Shown here piece after piece: positions 31,021 to 39,462 of a stretch of DNA of 41,971 bases; within the stretch, counting starts at the first letter, position 1; the number at the start of each line of letters is the position of its first letter. Under the pieces are notes generated by a model. That model made no database searches. It saw only the letters and a program-made list of their open reading frames with translations, and was not told where the DNA came from. The DNA comes from an uncultured Oscillospiraceae bacterium (lineage in GTDB: Bacteria > Bacillota > Clostridia > Oscillospirales > Oscillospiraceae), in NCBI GenBank assembly GCA_934512135.1, contig CAKSWT010000020.1:1-41971 (forward strand), given 5' to 3'. The translations under genes and the position numbers were made by a program.

Positions 31021-32270
31021 CAAACCTCCGCCTTTCTCAGCTGTTCCAGCGCCAGGAGAATCCCCAGGCGACCGGATTCATAGGTAATTCCCCCCTGAAG
31101 ATAGGCCATATAAGGCGCACGCATGGGGCCGTCTGCACTGAGCTCAATGGAGGCTCCCTGTACAAACGCTCCCGCCGCCATAATAACCTGATCCTCATAA
31201 CCGGGCATCGCCCAGGGCTCCGGGGTCACATAGGAGTCCACCGGGGCCCCCATCTGGACGCCACGGCAGAAGGCCCGCAGCAGCTCCGGCTTTCCAAATT
31301 CCACCGTCTGCACAATGTCCCCCCGATGGGAATCCACCCGGGGTGAGGTTTTATAGCCCTGATTCTCCATGGCCGCAGCACAGAACACCGCAGTTTTCAG
31401 GGCCTGGGCCGTCACGTGGGGGGCCATGAAAAAGCCCTCATAGAGCAGCCGGTTCACATCCTGGCTGCATCCGCACTCCCGGCCAATTCCCGGGCAGGTC
31501 AGCCGCATGGCTGCTGCCTCCACCAGGTCGCTGCGCCCTACAATATAGCCGCCGGTGGGGGCAATGCCGCCGCCGGGGTTCTTGATGAGACTGCCGGCCA
31601 TAATATCGGCTCCCACCTCTGTGGGCTCCGTCTCCTCAACAAACTCCCCATAGCAGTTATCCACAAACACCAAAATATCCGGATTGGCCGCCTTGGCCGC
31701 CTGGATGATCTCTCCGATCTCCTGAACCGTCAGCGCCTCTCGAACAGAATACCCCCGGGACCGCTGGATCATCAGCAACTTCGCATTCTTCCTCTGCACC
31801 GCCGCCCGAATTCCCGCAATGTCCGGACGCAGCTCCGCCGTCATGGGGACCTCCTGGTACTCCACTCCCATCTCCAGAAGATTGCCCGGCGCATTTCCCG
31901 TGACGCCTATGACCCCCAGCAACGTGTCATAGGGGGCGCCAAAGGCGGAGATTACCAAATCTCCCGGCCGGAGGATTCCGGTAATTGCACAGGTAATGGT
32001 GTGGGTCCCGTTGACAAACTGGCTCCGCACCAGGCCGGCCTCTGCGCCAAAGACCCGTGCGAAAATCTTGTCCAGGGTATCCCGGCCCAGATCGTCGTAG
32101 CCGTAGCCGGTGGTTCCGATCAAATGGGCCGCACTGACCCGGTACTCCTGAAAGGCCGCCAGCATTTTCTCCGCATTGCTCCGGGCCACCCGGTCGATCT
32201 CCGCAAAGGCCGGCGCACAGCCGGCCTCTATCTCATCGGCCAGTGCTCTCGTTTTCTCTGAAATCAGCAT
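31020..32270 (-). CDS. Methionine gamma-lyase family protein (aluminium-resistance protein family)
   Basis: 416 residues, Cys/Met-metabolism PLP fold, PF06838 type. The PLP lysine is in GSLIKNPGGGI; the Asp contact is in FVDNCYGEFVEE. Family members are common in Firmicutes next to miaA/hfq/glnR or cell-wall genes, but their true substrate is not settled; the name aluminium resistance comes from one early screen. GGAGCG lies six bases before ATG. Lies between murD and ispD in one unit. Confidence 0.9.
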   Translation of the reverse strand: MLISEKTRALADEIEAGCAPAFAEIDRVARSNAEKMLAAFQEYRVSAAHLIGTTGYGYDDLGRDTLDKIFARVFGAEAGLVRSQFVNGTHTITCAITGILRPGDLVISAFGAPYDTLLGVIGVTGNAPGNLLEMGVEYQEVPMTAELRPDIAGIRAAVQRKNAKLLMIQRSRGYSVREALTVQEIGEIIQAAKAANPDILVFVDNCYGEFVEETEPTEVGADIMAGSLIKNPGGGIAPTGGYIVGRSDLVEAAAMRLTCPGIGRECGCSQDVNRLLYEGFFMAPHVTAQALKTAVFCAAAMENQGYKTSPRVDSHRGDIVQTVEFGKPELLRAFCRGVQMGAPVDSYVTPEPWAMPGYEDQVIMAAGAFVQGASIELSADGPMRAPYMAYLQGGITYESGRLGILLALEQLRKAEV

Positions 32271-32304
32271 AATTTACGCTCCGTTTCTACCGCCAAGTCG
32301 GAAG

Positions 32305-33690
32305 TTATGATAGGCTCTGTACCACAGCCTGGAATCGGTTTCCCCGCTCCTCAAAATTCCGGAACCGGTCAAAGGAAGTGCTGGCCGGAGACAGGATCAC
32401 CACGTCCCCCGTCTGGGCTCTGGCTGCGGCAGTGCGGATTGCGTCGTCAAACTCCGCCACATCCAGAATCTCCGGATTTGTCCCGTCGTAGCCGGGGACT
32501 TTTTCTGCCGCAGCACGGATCTTCCCGGCGGTCATCCCCGTCAGCACCAGCAGCTTCACATGCTCCCGCAGCTCCGGCCCCAGGTCGTCGTAGCCAATGC
32601 CTTTGTCCTTGCCGCCAGCCACCATAATCACCTTTTGGTGGAAGCTCCGCAGGGCTGCCTTCGTCCGATTGGGGGAGGAATCAATGGAGCTGTCGTAGAA
32701 CTTTACCCCATCCTTCTCCCGCACCAGCTGGATTCGATGGGCCACCCCTCCGAAGGTCTTCGCCAGTTCTGTCATGGTCTCCCGGGTCACCAGGCCGTCC
32801 ACGGCACAAAACGCCGCCATATAGTTTTCGATGTTGTGCACTCCGGGAATCAGAATATCTCCCGCAGGAAGAATCTCCTGCTCCCGATCTCCCTCCACCC
32901 GGCAGATCATCTGGTCGCCCCGGAGATAATAGCCCCGCTCCGGCCGCTGCCTCCGGGAAAACTGCAGCACATGGCCCTTGGCCTTGGGAACAAATCCGTT
33001 GGTGATCTCATTGTCCAGATTCAGCACCACCGTGTCCGCCTCCGTCTGATGGAGATAGAGGTTCTCCTTGGCGGTAACGTATTCCTCCATGTCCTTGTGA
33101 ATGTCCAGGTGATTGGGTGACAGATTGGTGACCACCGCCACATGGGGGCTCTGGGTCATGCCCATGAGCTGGAAAGAGCTGAGCTCCAGCACCGCCACAT
33201 CCTCCGGCTGCATCTGCTCTGCCTGGGGCAGCAGCGGAGCGCCGATATTGCCGCCACACCAGACGGTTTTCCCGGACATCTCCAGCAGCTTCGCAATCAG
33301 CGTGGTGGTGGTGGTCTTGCCGTCAGAGCCGGTCACCCCAAAGATGGTGCAGGGACACACCTCAAAAAACGCCTCCATCTCTGATGTGACCACCGTTCCC
33401 TTTTTCCGCAGCGCCATCAGCTGGGGACAAAAGGCATTGAGTCCAGGCGTCCGAAATACCACATCCGCCTGGATGTTCTCAAGATAGTCCTCCCCCAGCG
33501 TCAGCACGGCTCCCTGGCGCTCCAGCTCCAGGGCCTCCGGCAGGAGCTTCTCCCGTGGAGTCCTGTCCCGGCACTCCACAGGAATCCCATGGGCCAGAAG
33601 CATTTTCACCAGGGGGCGGTTGCTGATGCCCAGTCCTATGACGCAGACCCGCTTTCCCTGGAGTCCCTCAAAATATTCTTTTACTGTCAT
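32305..33690 (-). CDS. murD: UDP-N-acetylmuramoyl-L-alanine--D-glutamate ligase
   Basis: 461 residues. The N-terminal UDP domain begins at VCVIGLGISNRPL; the ATP loop is GVTGSDGKTTTT; the central ELSSFQL and GVAHRIQ motifs and the C-terminal ILSPASTSFDRF match MurD. It adds D-Glu to the peptidoglycan stem peptide in the cytoplasm. AAAGGAC precedes ATG. It is outside any dcw cluster and first in a leftward unit with a PLP enzyme and MEP genes. Confidence 0.96.
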   Translation of the reverse strand: MTVKEYFEGLQGKRVCVIGLGISNRPLVKMLLAHGIPVECRDRTPREKLLPEALELERQGAVLTLGEDYLENIQADVVFRTPGLNAFCPQLMALRKKGTVVTSEMEAFFEVCPCTIFGVTGSDGKTTTTTLIAKLLEMSGKTVWCGGNIGAPLLPQAEQMQPEDVAVLELSSFQLMGMTQSPHVAVVTNLSPNHLDIHKDMEEYVTAKENLYLHQTEADTVVLNLDNEITNGFVPKAKGHVLQFSRRQRPERGYYLRGDQMICRVEGDREQEILPAGDILIPGVHNIENYMAAFCAVDGLVTRETMTELAKTFGGVAHRIQLVREKDGVKFYDSSIDSSPNRTKAALRSFHQKVIMVAGGKDKGIGYDDLGPELREHVKLLVLTGMTAGKIRAAAEKVPGYDGTNPEILDVAEFDDAIRTAAARAQTGDVVILSPASTSFDRFRNFEERGNRFQAVVQSLS

Positions 33691-33730
33691 TGTCGATCAG
33701 TCCTTTAGTGTTTTCGTTTGCCAACATAAT

Positions 33731-33759
33731 ATTGTACACGAAAAAAAGAATTTTTGCAA
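33731..33759 (-). promoter_or_regulatory. Promoter of the murD unit
   Basis: Minus strand TTGCAA (33759-33754), 17-base spacer, TACAAT (33736-33731). Its -35 box is only five bases from the -35 box of the rnpB promoter on the other strand. Confidence 0.7.
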
Positions 33760-33764
33760 TGTGT

Positions 33765-33793
33765 TTGACAAGACAGGGAAAGTAAAGTATGAT
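33765..33793 (+). promoter_or_regulatory. Promoter of rnpB
   Basis: Consensus TTGACA (33765-33770), 17-base spacer, TATGAT (33788-33793). It places the start of transcription at about 33800, the base of RNase P helix P1. Confidence 0.85.
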
Positions 33794-33800
33794 AGAAGTG

Positions 33801-34204
33801 TGACCTGGCCGGACAGCCGCGGAAGGTGTGCCGAAAGGCCCCTTGTGAGGAAAGTCCGGGCTCCATAGGGCAAGGATAACGGGTAACGCCCGCCGTAGGC
33901 GACTACAGGAAAAGTGCAACAGAGATATACCGCCTCTGTTCGAGCCATCACTATGTCAAACTTTGAGCCGTAGTGCTCGCCTGATAGTGCATCTGGCTGT
34001 GCAGAGGTAAGGGTGGAAAGGCGAGGTAAGAGCTCACCGGCTGCCGTGTAAAAGCGCGCAGCCCTGTAAACTCTATCCGGAGCAACACCGCAATGGGGGC
34101 AAGGCTGGCCCGGCTGTCCCCGACTAGGTGGCTGGAGCGTATCGGCAACGATGCGCCAAGATAGATGGCTGTCGATTACAGAACCCGGCTTATAGGCCAG
34201 ATCA
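33801..34204 (+). ncRNA. rnpB: RNase P RNA (bacterial class A-like)
   Basis: Catalytic RNA that trims tRNA 5' ends. P1 closes CUGGCC (33805-33810) with GGCCAG (34195-34200). Conserved cores are in order: GAGGAAAGUCCGGGCUCC near 33848, AAGGGUGGAAAGGCGAGGUA near 34010, CUAUCCGGAGCAACACC near 34075, and AGAUAGAUGGCUGUCGAUUAC with ACAGAACCCGGCUUAUAGG at the 3' end. About 400 bases, the usual length. A strong promoter and terminator flank it. Confidence 0.97.
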
Positions 34205-34210
34205 CCATTT

Positions 34211-34248
34211 GGGAGACGTTAGGGACCGCTCTGACGTCTCCCCTTTTT
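34211..34248 (+). terminator. Terminator of rnpB
   Basis: GGGAGACGT/ACGTCTCCC stem (34211-34219 with 34234-34242), 14-base loop, then CTTTTT. The stretch 34249-34440 beyond it has no convincing gene. Confidence 0.9.
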
Positions 34249-34378
34249 GGCGTGGCGCATGATTTCCACGCGCGGAAAGGGGCGCACCACGCCCCAGCAT
34301 TTCTCCAGGCCATGGACCGCTGTCATATCGATTTTCCCCAGCTCCCGGACCAGGTGTTTTCGTCCTCCACTCTCTCAC

Positions 34379-34489
34379 ATATTGGCAATTTTAATGGTGA
34401 AACAAGTCATTTAACGCATTTTACAAGTTATTTATGATTAAACTATTGTAAACCACTACTGTTTCATTTAAAATAATATTTGCCAATAT
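34379..34489. repeat. Separated 10-base inverted repeat in the TetR gene upstream region
   Basis: ATATTGGCAA (34379-34388) and its exact complement TTGCCAATAT (34480-34489) bracket an AT-rich stretch with the TetR gene promoter. Two half-operators or looping sites are possible. The AT-rich stretch contrasts sharply with the GC-rich genes around it. Confidence 0.45.
34446..34474 (+). promoter_or_regulatory. Promoter of the TetR-aldehyde dehydrogenase operon
   Basis: TTGTAA (34446-34451), 17-base spacer, TAAAAT (34469-34474). It lies between the two arms of the inverted repeat. Confidence 0.55.
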
Positions 34490-34511
34490 ATTGTGAGGGA
34501 GTTGATGATGG

Positions 34512-35204
34512 ATGAAAAAGGGAATTCAGCCCAGTGGCATGGCAACACGGCAGAAGATTCTCAGCGCATCCCTGAAGATCTTTCTGGAAAAGGGCTACGA
34601 AGGAACCACCGCCAAGGAGGTCGCACAGCTTGCCGAAATCGTCAATGGCTCGCCATTTTTCCAGTTTGGGAACAAGGAGGGCGTCCTGTTGGAGCTGGTG
34701 AAGCAGATTTTCAGCCGTCAATTCCAGGTCAGCCAGGACTATCTCGGCCCCAATGCAGGCCCTCTGCTGCTCTATGCTGCCCACACCGGTCTGCAATTTC
34801 ACATCACCGAGCTCTCCGCACCCCTTCGGGAGCTGTATGTCATGGCCTACACCCTAAAAAGCACCGCTGAATTCATCTACCAGGACATGACTCCCCGGCT
34901 GATTCGGACCTTCCAGTCCTATCTGCCCGACGCACAGCCCAAGAACTTCTATGAGCTGGGGATTGCCTCCGCCGGAATCGCCCGGGGGTATATGGACCGC
35001 CCCTGCGACCTGTATTTCACCCTGGAGCAAAAGCTCCGCCTGTATTACGCCTGCTGCTTTAAGCTCTACGAGGTTCCGCCGGAGCATTATCTCCCGGTGA
35101 TTGAGCGGGCTCTGGCCCTGGATCTCCACGGCCTGGCGGAGAAATTTGTCCAGGACGCAATCACACAGTCCGATGCCGGTTTTCAGGCCGCCATGGCCCA
35201 CTAA
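34512..35204 (+). CDS. TetR/AcrR-family transcriptional regulator
   Basis: 230 residues. The N-terminal HTH (about 10-60) has RQKILSASLKIFLEKGYEGT and FFQFGNKEGVLLELV; the rest is the ligand-binding helical domain. GAGGGAG lies ten bases before ATG 34512. The aldehyde dehydrogenase gene starts 14 bases after its stop, so the regulator probably controls its own operon in response to an aldehyde or related toxic compound. The effector is unknown. Confidence 0.9.
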   Translation: MKKGIQPSGMATRQKILSASLKIFLEKGYEGTTAKEVAQLAEIVNGSPFFQFGNKEGVLLELVKQIFSRQFQVSQDYLGPNAGPLLLYAAHTGLQFHITELSAPLRELYVMAYTLKSTAEFIYQDMTPRLIRTFQSYLPDAQPKNFYELGIASAGIARGYMDRPCDLYFTLEQKLRLYYACCFKLYEVPPEHYLPVIERALALDLHGLAEKFVQDAITQSDAGFQAAMAH

Positions 35205-35218
35205 AAGGAGAATATTCC

Positions 35219-36589
35219 ATGGAACTATCCCAGCTTATTGCGGATCAGCGCCGCTTCTTTCACAGCGGAAAAACCCGAAGCCTCGCCTTTCGGGAGCTGA
35301 TGCTGGATGATTTGGCCCGAAAGATTCGGGAGATGGAGCCAGAGATTCACGCCGCGCTGGCCTTCGATTTGGGCAAAAGCGCCTTTGAATCCTATATGTG
35401 TGAAACTGGTATGGTTCTCAGTGAGATTCGCTATATGAAGCGTCACTTCCGCAAATTTGCCGCCCGCCAGCGGGTCCGGACGCCTCTGGCCCAGTTTCCC
35501 TCCCGGAGCTATGTGCTGAAGGAACCCTATGGGTGTGTGCTCATCATGAGCCCCTGGAACTACCCCTTTATGCTGACCATGGAGCCCCTGGTGGATGCCC
35601 TGGCCGCCGGAAACACGGTGATTCTCAAGCCCAGCGCCTACTCCCCCGCCACCTCTGCCGTCATACGCTCCCTCGTCACCCAGGTGTTTCCCCGGGAGCT
35701 TGTGGCCGTCGTGGAAGGGGGCCGCGCCGAGAATCAGCAGCTGCTGGAGCAGCAGTTCGACTATATTTTCTTCACCGGCGGAACCACAGTGGGAAGGCTG
35801 GTCCTCCAGAAGGCAGCCCAGCACTTCACCCCGGTGACGCTGGAGATGGGCGGCAAAAGCCCCTGTATTGTAGACGAAACCGCTGACCTCAAGGTGGCCG
35901 CCAGACGCATCGCCTTTGGGAAATATCTCAACTGCGGCCAGACCTGTGTGGCCCCGGATTACCTGCTCATTCAGCGCTCCGTTATGGAGTCCTTCCTCCC
36001 GCTGCTCTATGAAGCCATCAAGGACATGTACGGAAGGGATCCCCTCCAAAATCCGGACTACGGCCGCATTGTAAACCAGCGGCATTTTGTGCGTATTACG
36101 GAGATTCTGGACGGAGAGACGGTACTCTATGGCGGGCAGTGGAACCAGGACACCCTGCAAATCGCCCCCACCGTGGTGGGACCGGTCAGTCTGGATGGCC
36201 CGGCTATGGGGCAGGAGCTGTTTGCCCCGATTCTTCCGGTGGTTCCCTATGATACGCTGACCCAGGCTGTGGAGCTGGTGGCATCCCGCCCAAAGCCCTT
36301 GGCCTTGTACCTGTTCTCCCGGGATCGTGGGACGATCCGCTATGTCCAGGAAGCCCTCAGCTACGGAGGCGGCTGTATCAACGACACCATCATCCACCTG
36401 GCCACCTCAGAAATGGGCTTTGGCGGCGTGGGCATGAGCGGCATGGGCAGCTATCACGGCAGACGCGGATTTGACACCTTTACCCATGAAAAAAGCATGG
36501 TATCCAAGGGCTGCTGGCTGGATCTTCCCATGCGCTATCAGAAATACACCCCCTGGAAGGAGCGGCTCCTCCGCATGTTTCTGCGGTAA
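35219..36589 (+). CDS. Aldehyde dehydrogenase, ALDH3-like (class 3)
   Basis: 456 residues, the short class 3 length with no tetramer arm. Catalytic Cys in NCGQTCVAPDY, general-base Glu in LEMGGKSP, the NAD contact in FFTGGTTVGR, and N-terminal MSPWNYPF. It oxidises medium- or long-chain or aromatic aldehydes with NAD(P)+. The C-terminus ends in a basic, Trp-containing stretch (KEKYTPWKERLLRMF-like), as in membrane-associated ALDH3 proteins. AAAGGAG precedes ATG. Downstream the operon runs into a PucR relic. Confidence 0.93.
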   Translation: MELSQLIADQRRFFHSGKTRSLAFRELMLDDLARKIREMEPEIHAALAFDLGKSAFESYMCETGMVLSEIRYMKRHFRKFAARQRVRTPLAQFPSRSYVLKEPYGCVLIMSPWNYPFMLTMEPLVDALAAGNTVILKPSAYSPATSAVIRSLVTQVFPRELVAVVEGGRAENQQLLEQQFDYIFFTGGTTVGRLVLQKAAQHFTPVTLEMGGKSPCIVDETADLKVAARRIAFGKYLNCGQTCVAPDYLLIQRSVMESFLPLLYEAIKDMYGRDPLQNPDYGRIVNQRHFVRITEILDGETVLYGGQWNQDTLQIAPTVVGPVSLDGPAMGQELFAPILPVVPYDTLTQAVELVASRPKPLALYLFSRDRGTIRYVQEALSYGGGCINDTIIHLATSEMGFGGVGMSGMGSYHGRRGFDTFTHEKSMVSKGCWLDLPMRYQKYTPWKERLLRMFLR

Positions 36590-36640
36590 TCTACAGCCCC
36601 GGAGCCGCCTTTCCCCCTCCGCTGATAAAATACACCCCCT

Positions 36641-36859
36641 GCAAGCCTGGTGCAGACCTTGTTTTGCTGGCTGCTTTATCAGATGAAGTCCACCGCCGCC
36701 TCGGAGAAGATGTTTGTCCACCGGAACACCATGGACCATCGCATTGCGAAAATACAGGGAATTCTGAACCGGCCATGGAACGATCAGGCCTATGTATTTC
36801 AGATGCTCTACTCCCTATACCGCGTACTGCAGCGGGAGCATCGGCTGGTGTATTATTGA
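36641..36859 (+). pseudogene. Relic of a PucR/CdaR-type regulator (C-terminal HTH)
   Basis: An open stretch encodes LVQTLFCWLLYQM, then AASEKMFVHRNTMDHRIAKI, matching the PucR C-terminal HTH (usual pattern L.TL..yl, tA..LfiHRNT..yRl.kI). An in-frame stop at 36626 lies just upstream and nothing of the sensor domain remains between the aldehyde dehydrogenase stop (36589) and here. A 5'-deleted remnant. Confidence 0.65.
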
Positions 36860-36907
36860 GACAAACCGCCGGAACCATACATCAGCGATGGTTCCGGCGG
36901 TTTGTCT
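36859..36907. terminator. Long perfect inverted repeat after the PucR relic
   Basis: 19-bp perfect stem (36859-36877 with 36889-36907) with an 11-base loop. The plus-strand tail (ATCCG) is not U-rich, so it may be an inefficient terminator or another structured element. Confidence 0.6.
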
Positions 36908-36978
36908 ATCCGTTCCCATTCTACCACGGACCCCATAAAATTCTCGGCTGCCATATCGCCCGGCGAGGAAACTGTGAC

Positions 36979-37008
36979 TTGCCATACAGGCCATGGTTCG
37001 TGTAGAAT
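36979..37008 (+). promoter_or_regulatory. Promoter of pepD
   Basis: TTGCCA (36979-36984), 18-base spacer, TAGAAT (37003-37008). Confidence 0.6.
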
Positions 37009-37061
37009 AGAAGTAGACGCCATACGACATGCGAATCAAACGCAAAGGAGCTGTTAACACC

Positions 37062-38486
37062 ATGCTCGATTTATTTCTGAAAGAATTTGAAGCACTCTGC
37101 CAAATCCCCCGTCCCTCCGGCCACGAGGAGGCGGTCTGCCGGTATCTTATGGGCCGACTCCGGGACATGGGCCTCTCCCCTGTTGCAGATGGAACATACA
37201 ACCTGGTATGCGACGTCCCTCCCACAGAGGGGATCCCGCCAACGCCACCCCTTGCCCTTCAAGCCCACATTGATATGGTTTGTGTGGGAGCCAAGGACTA
37301 TTCCCCCGAAAACGATCCCATCCACACGGTGATTCGGGACGGCTGGCTGTGCTCCGACGGTCGGAGTACCCTGGGCGCAGACTGCGGTGCCGGCGTGGCG
37401 GCCATGATGGCCCTGCTTTCCGGTGGCCTTCCCCACGGGGCTCTTCGGCTGATTTTCACCGCCGACGAGGAGATGGGACTGGTGGGCGCCAGGCAGATGG
37501 ACCCTTCCGTTGTGCAGGACTGCGTGGGCCTGATCAATCTGGACGGATTCCACGGGAATCGGGCCGTGATTTCCAGTGCCGGGGGATACCGGCTGATCTT
37601 CCGAAAAACCTGCCTGACCCTCCCGTCCATGCTGGACCAGGCCTTCCGGATCCGCATCTCCGGTCTGCGCGGAGGCCATTCCGGAGACGACATCGGCGAG
37701 GGACGCGCCAACGCCGCCAGGCTGCTTCTGTGGCTTTTGCAGTCCATCGAGGTCCCCTGGGACCTGGGAGAAATCAACGCCCGGGGAACCTTCAATGTGA
37801 TCCGCACAGAGGCCTCTGCCGTTATCGCCGTAGGCCGGGAAGACCAGGACCAATTACAGGCCGTTATTTCTATGTTTGCCCAGGGAATTTCGGACCTCTA
37901 CCGGGAAACCGACCCGGACATTCAAATCACAGTGGAGCCCACGGATATGCCCCCTCAGGTCTTTCCCACAGACGCACGGGACGACCTGCTGGCTCTGGCG
38001 GGTATCATCCCCTGCGGCGTAGATAGGATGCATCCCATTTGTCCGGACTGCGTAGGGAGCTCTGGAAATCTGGCCAGCCTCTGGGCACAGGCGGGAGAAA
38101 TGGAGCTGCGCTCCTTCCTTCGAAGCTGCTCCAACGACTATCTGGATGAACACGGCGCCTACTACCGATCCGCCGGGCGGAGCTTCGGTTTTACCGAGGA
38201 GGAGATGCGCTATCCCGCCTGGCCTGGGGAGGAGCACAATCCCATGGCCAAGCGCTGCATCGAAATCGCCGCAAGACAGGGACGGGAGATGACCATCGGC
38301 GCCGTCCACGCTGGGCTGGAGACCTCCGTATTCCATGCCTTCCGTCCGGACATGCCTGTCATTTCTCTGGGTGGAGACGTGTTGGACCCCCACACGGTTC
38401 TGGAGCGTCTGGGGCTGCAATCTGCCCTGAACCTGATGGAATTGATGCGGGAGATGATTCTGCCGCTGAATCACACGCTGAATTGA
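37062..38486 (+). CDS. pepD: Beta-Ala-His (Xaa-His) dipeptidase, M20 family
   Basis: 474 residues. Di-metal ligands: His-x-Asp in QAHIDMVC, the bridging Asp in LGADCGAG, the Glu pair in FTADEEMGLVG, Asp in LINLDGF and C-terminal His in VHAGLETS. This order and the split lid domain (about 185-370) are typical of PepD aminoacylhistidine dipeptidases. Cytoplasmic; it opens dipeptides during amino-acid scavenging. ATG 37062 follows AAAGGAG by about 11 bases. Monocistronic. Confidence 0.92.
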   Translation: MLDLFLKEFEALCQIPRPSGHEEAVCRYLMGRLRDMGLSPVADGTYNLVCDVPPTEGIPPTPPLALQAHIDMVCVGAKDYSPENDPIHTVIRDGWLCSDGRSTLGADCGAGVAAMMALLSGGLPHGALRLIFTADEEMGLVGARQMDPSVVQDCVGLINLDGFHGNRAVISSAGGYRLIFRKTCLTLPSMLDQAFRIRISGLRGGHSGDDIGEGRANAARLLLWLLQSIEVPWDLGEINARGTFNVIRTEASAVIAVGREDQDQLQAVISMFAQGISDLYRETDPDIQITVEPTDMPPQVFPTDARDDLLALAGIIPCGVDRMHPICPDCVGSSGNLASLWAQAGEMELRSFLRSCSNDYLDEHGAYYRSAGRSFGFTEEEMRYPAWPGEEHNPMAKRCIEIAARQGREMTIGAVHAGLETSVFHAFRPDMPVISLGGDVLDPHTVLERLGLQSALNLMELMREMILPLNHTLN

Positions 38487-38514
38487 CAAGTAGTCCCCAC
38501 CCATGTTAAGATGT
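38485..38514 (+). promoter_or_regulatory. Promoter of the small TIM-barrel gene
   Basis: TTGACA (38485-38490, overlapping the end of pepD), 18-base spacer, TAAGAT (38509-38514). Confidence 0.65.
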
Positions 38515-38543
38515 GTCACAGTCTGTAGAAGGAGGACGAAACC

Positions 38544-39215
38544 ATGACAGAGGACCTCGGAAAAAACGCCCCAAATATTGACAGCTCCCTCCGACATATC
38601 CTTCGTGTCCCCCGGGAGTGCTTTGAATGCAGTGGAATTGTCGTCAATGGACGACGGATAAAATCGCTGGTATTTACCACAGATCTGGCAATCATCAAAA
38701 ATTGCGACGCAGACGCCGTGTTTGCAGTATACCCCTTTACCCCCCAGCAATCCATCTCCAGCGCAATCATCAGCGCCGCCCATGTACCGGTATTCTGCGG
38801 AATCGGCGGCGGCACCACAACGGGCATTCGAACCTTGACCCTGGCAAAGGACGTGGAATCTCAAGGCGCCATGGGCGTTGTGTTAAATTCCCCGGTGACG
38901 AACCTGAATCTGCTGGCCGTCAGTCGGGTTGTTGATGTTCCGGTGGTGATCACCGTGGTGAACGACAGCACAGACATTCAGGCCAGGCTGGATGCAGGCG
39001 CAGATATTCTCAATGTGGCAGGGGCGGATAAAACCCCGGAAATCGTGGCAAAGATCCGCACAAACTTCCCGGATGTTCCGATCATCGCCAGCGGCGGCAA
39101 TCAGCCGGAGGCCATTAAACGCACCATCGCCGCCGGAGCAAACGCAATTACCTACACCCCTCCCTCCACCAAGGAGCTGTTCCGGGAGATGATGGCGAAA
39201 TACAGGGAGATCTAG
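38544..39215 (+). CDS. Conserved small (beta/alpha)8-barrel protein, function unknown
   Basis: 223 residues. Alternating hydrophobic strands and helices ending in IIASGGNQPEAIKRTIAAGA, a phosphate-binding SGG loop like those of KDPG aldolase, ThiE or PcrB-type barrels. HVPVFCGIGGGTTTGIRT near residue 80 is a second Gly-rich loop. Similar clostridial proteins carry the vague name hydrolase, but no hydrolytic motif is visible. A near N-terminal CFECSG pair of Cys may be structural. AAGGAGG precedes ATG. Likely acts on a phosphorylated metabolite (inferred only). Confidence 0.7.
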   Translation: MTEDLGKNAPNIDSSLRHILRVPRECFECSGIVVNGRRIKSLVFTTDLAIIKNCDADAVFAVYPFTPQQSISSAIISAAHVPVFCGIGGGTTTGIRTLTLAKDVESQGAMGVVLNSPVTNLNLLAVSRVVDVPVVITVVNDSTDIQARLDAGADILNVAGADKTPEIVAKIRTNFPDVPIIASGGNQPEAIKRTIAAGANAITYTPPSTKELFREMMAKYREI

Positions 39216-39248
39216 GCCCCCCAATGCGGTATGGTCTGCCATGTACAT

Positions 39249-39290
39249 GCCCCGGCGGAACATGATTTTCTCTAATTTCACCGCTGGGGC
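39249..39290 (+). terminator. Hairpin after the TIM-barrel gene
   Basis: GCCCCGGCGG (39249-39258) pairs with CCGCTGGGGC (39281-39290, one G-U) over a 22-base loop. No U run, so weak. Confidence 0.35.
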
Positions 39291-39322
39291 GGCGAAACGC
39301 TATAAAGGCTTTTGACAAGCTG

Positions 39323-39354
39323 ACCGTGTAGCCCATGGGGCTGCACGGTTTTTC
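39323..39354 (+). terminator. Terminator before the GNAT gene
   Basis: 12-bp stem (39323-39334 with 39338-39349, one mismatch or wobble), ATG loop, followed by TTTTTCC. Confidence 0.8.
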
Positions 39355-39371
39355 CTATTGTCAGCCAAGAT

Positions 39372-39400
39372 TTGACTGGACACAGGGACTGTGCTATGAT
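39372..39400 (+). promoter_or_regulatory. Promoter of the GNAT gene
   Basis: TTGACT (39372-39377), 17-base spacer, TATGAT (39395-39400). Confidence 0.7.
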
Positions 39401-39462
39401 GAGCAGGTAATCATTGCCGCAGGGACGGCGGAACTTGTGACGGATTCCATTGGAGGTTTATG

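Noticed and set aside
33800..34150. Short minus-strand open frames within rnpB
   Set aside because: The conserved RNase P RNA cores and flanking promoter and terminator explain this stretch.
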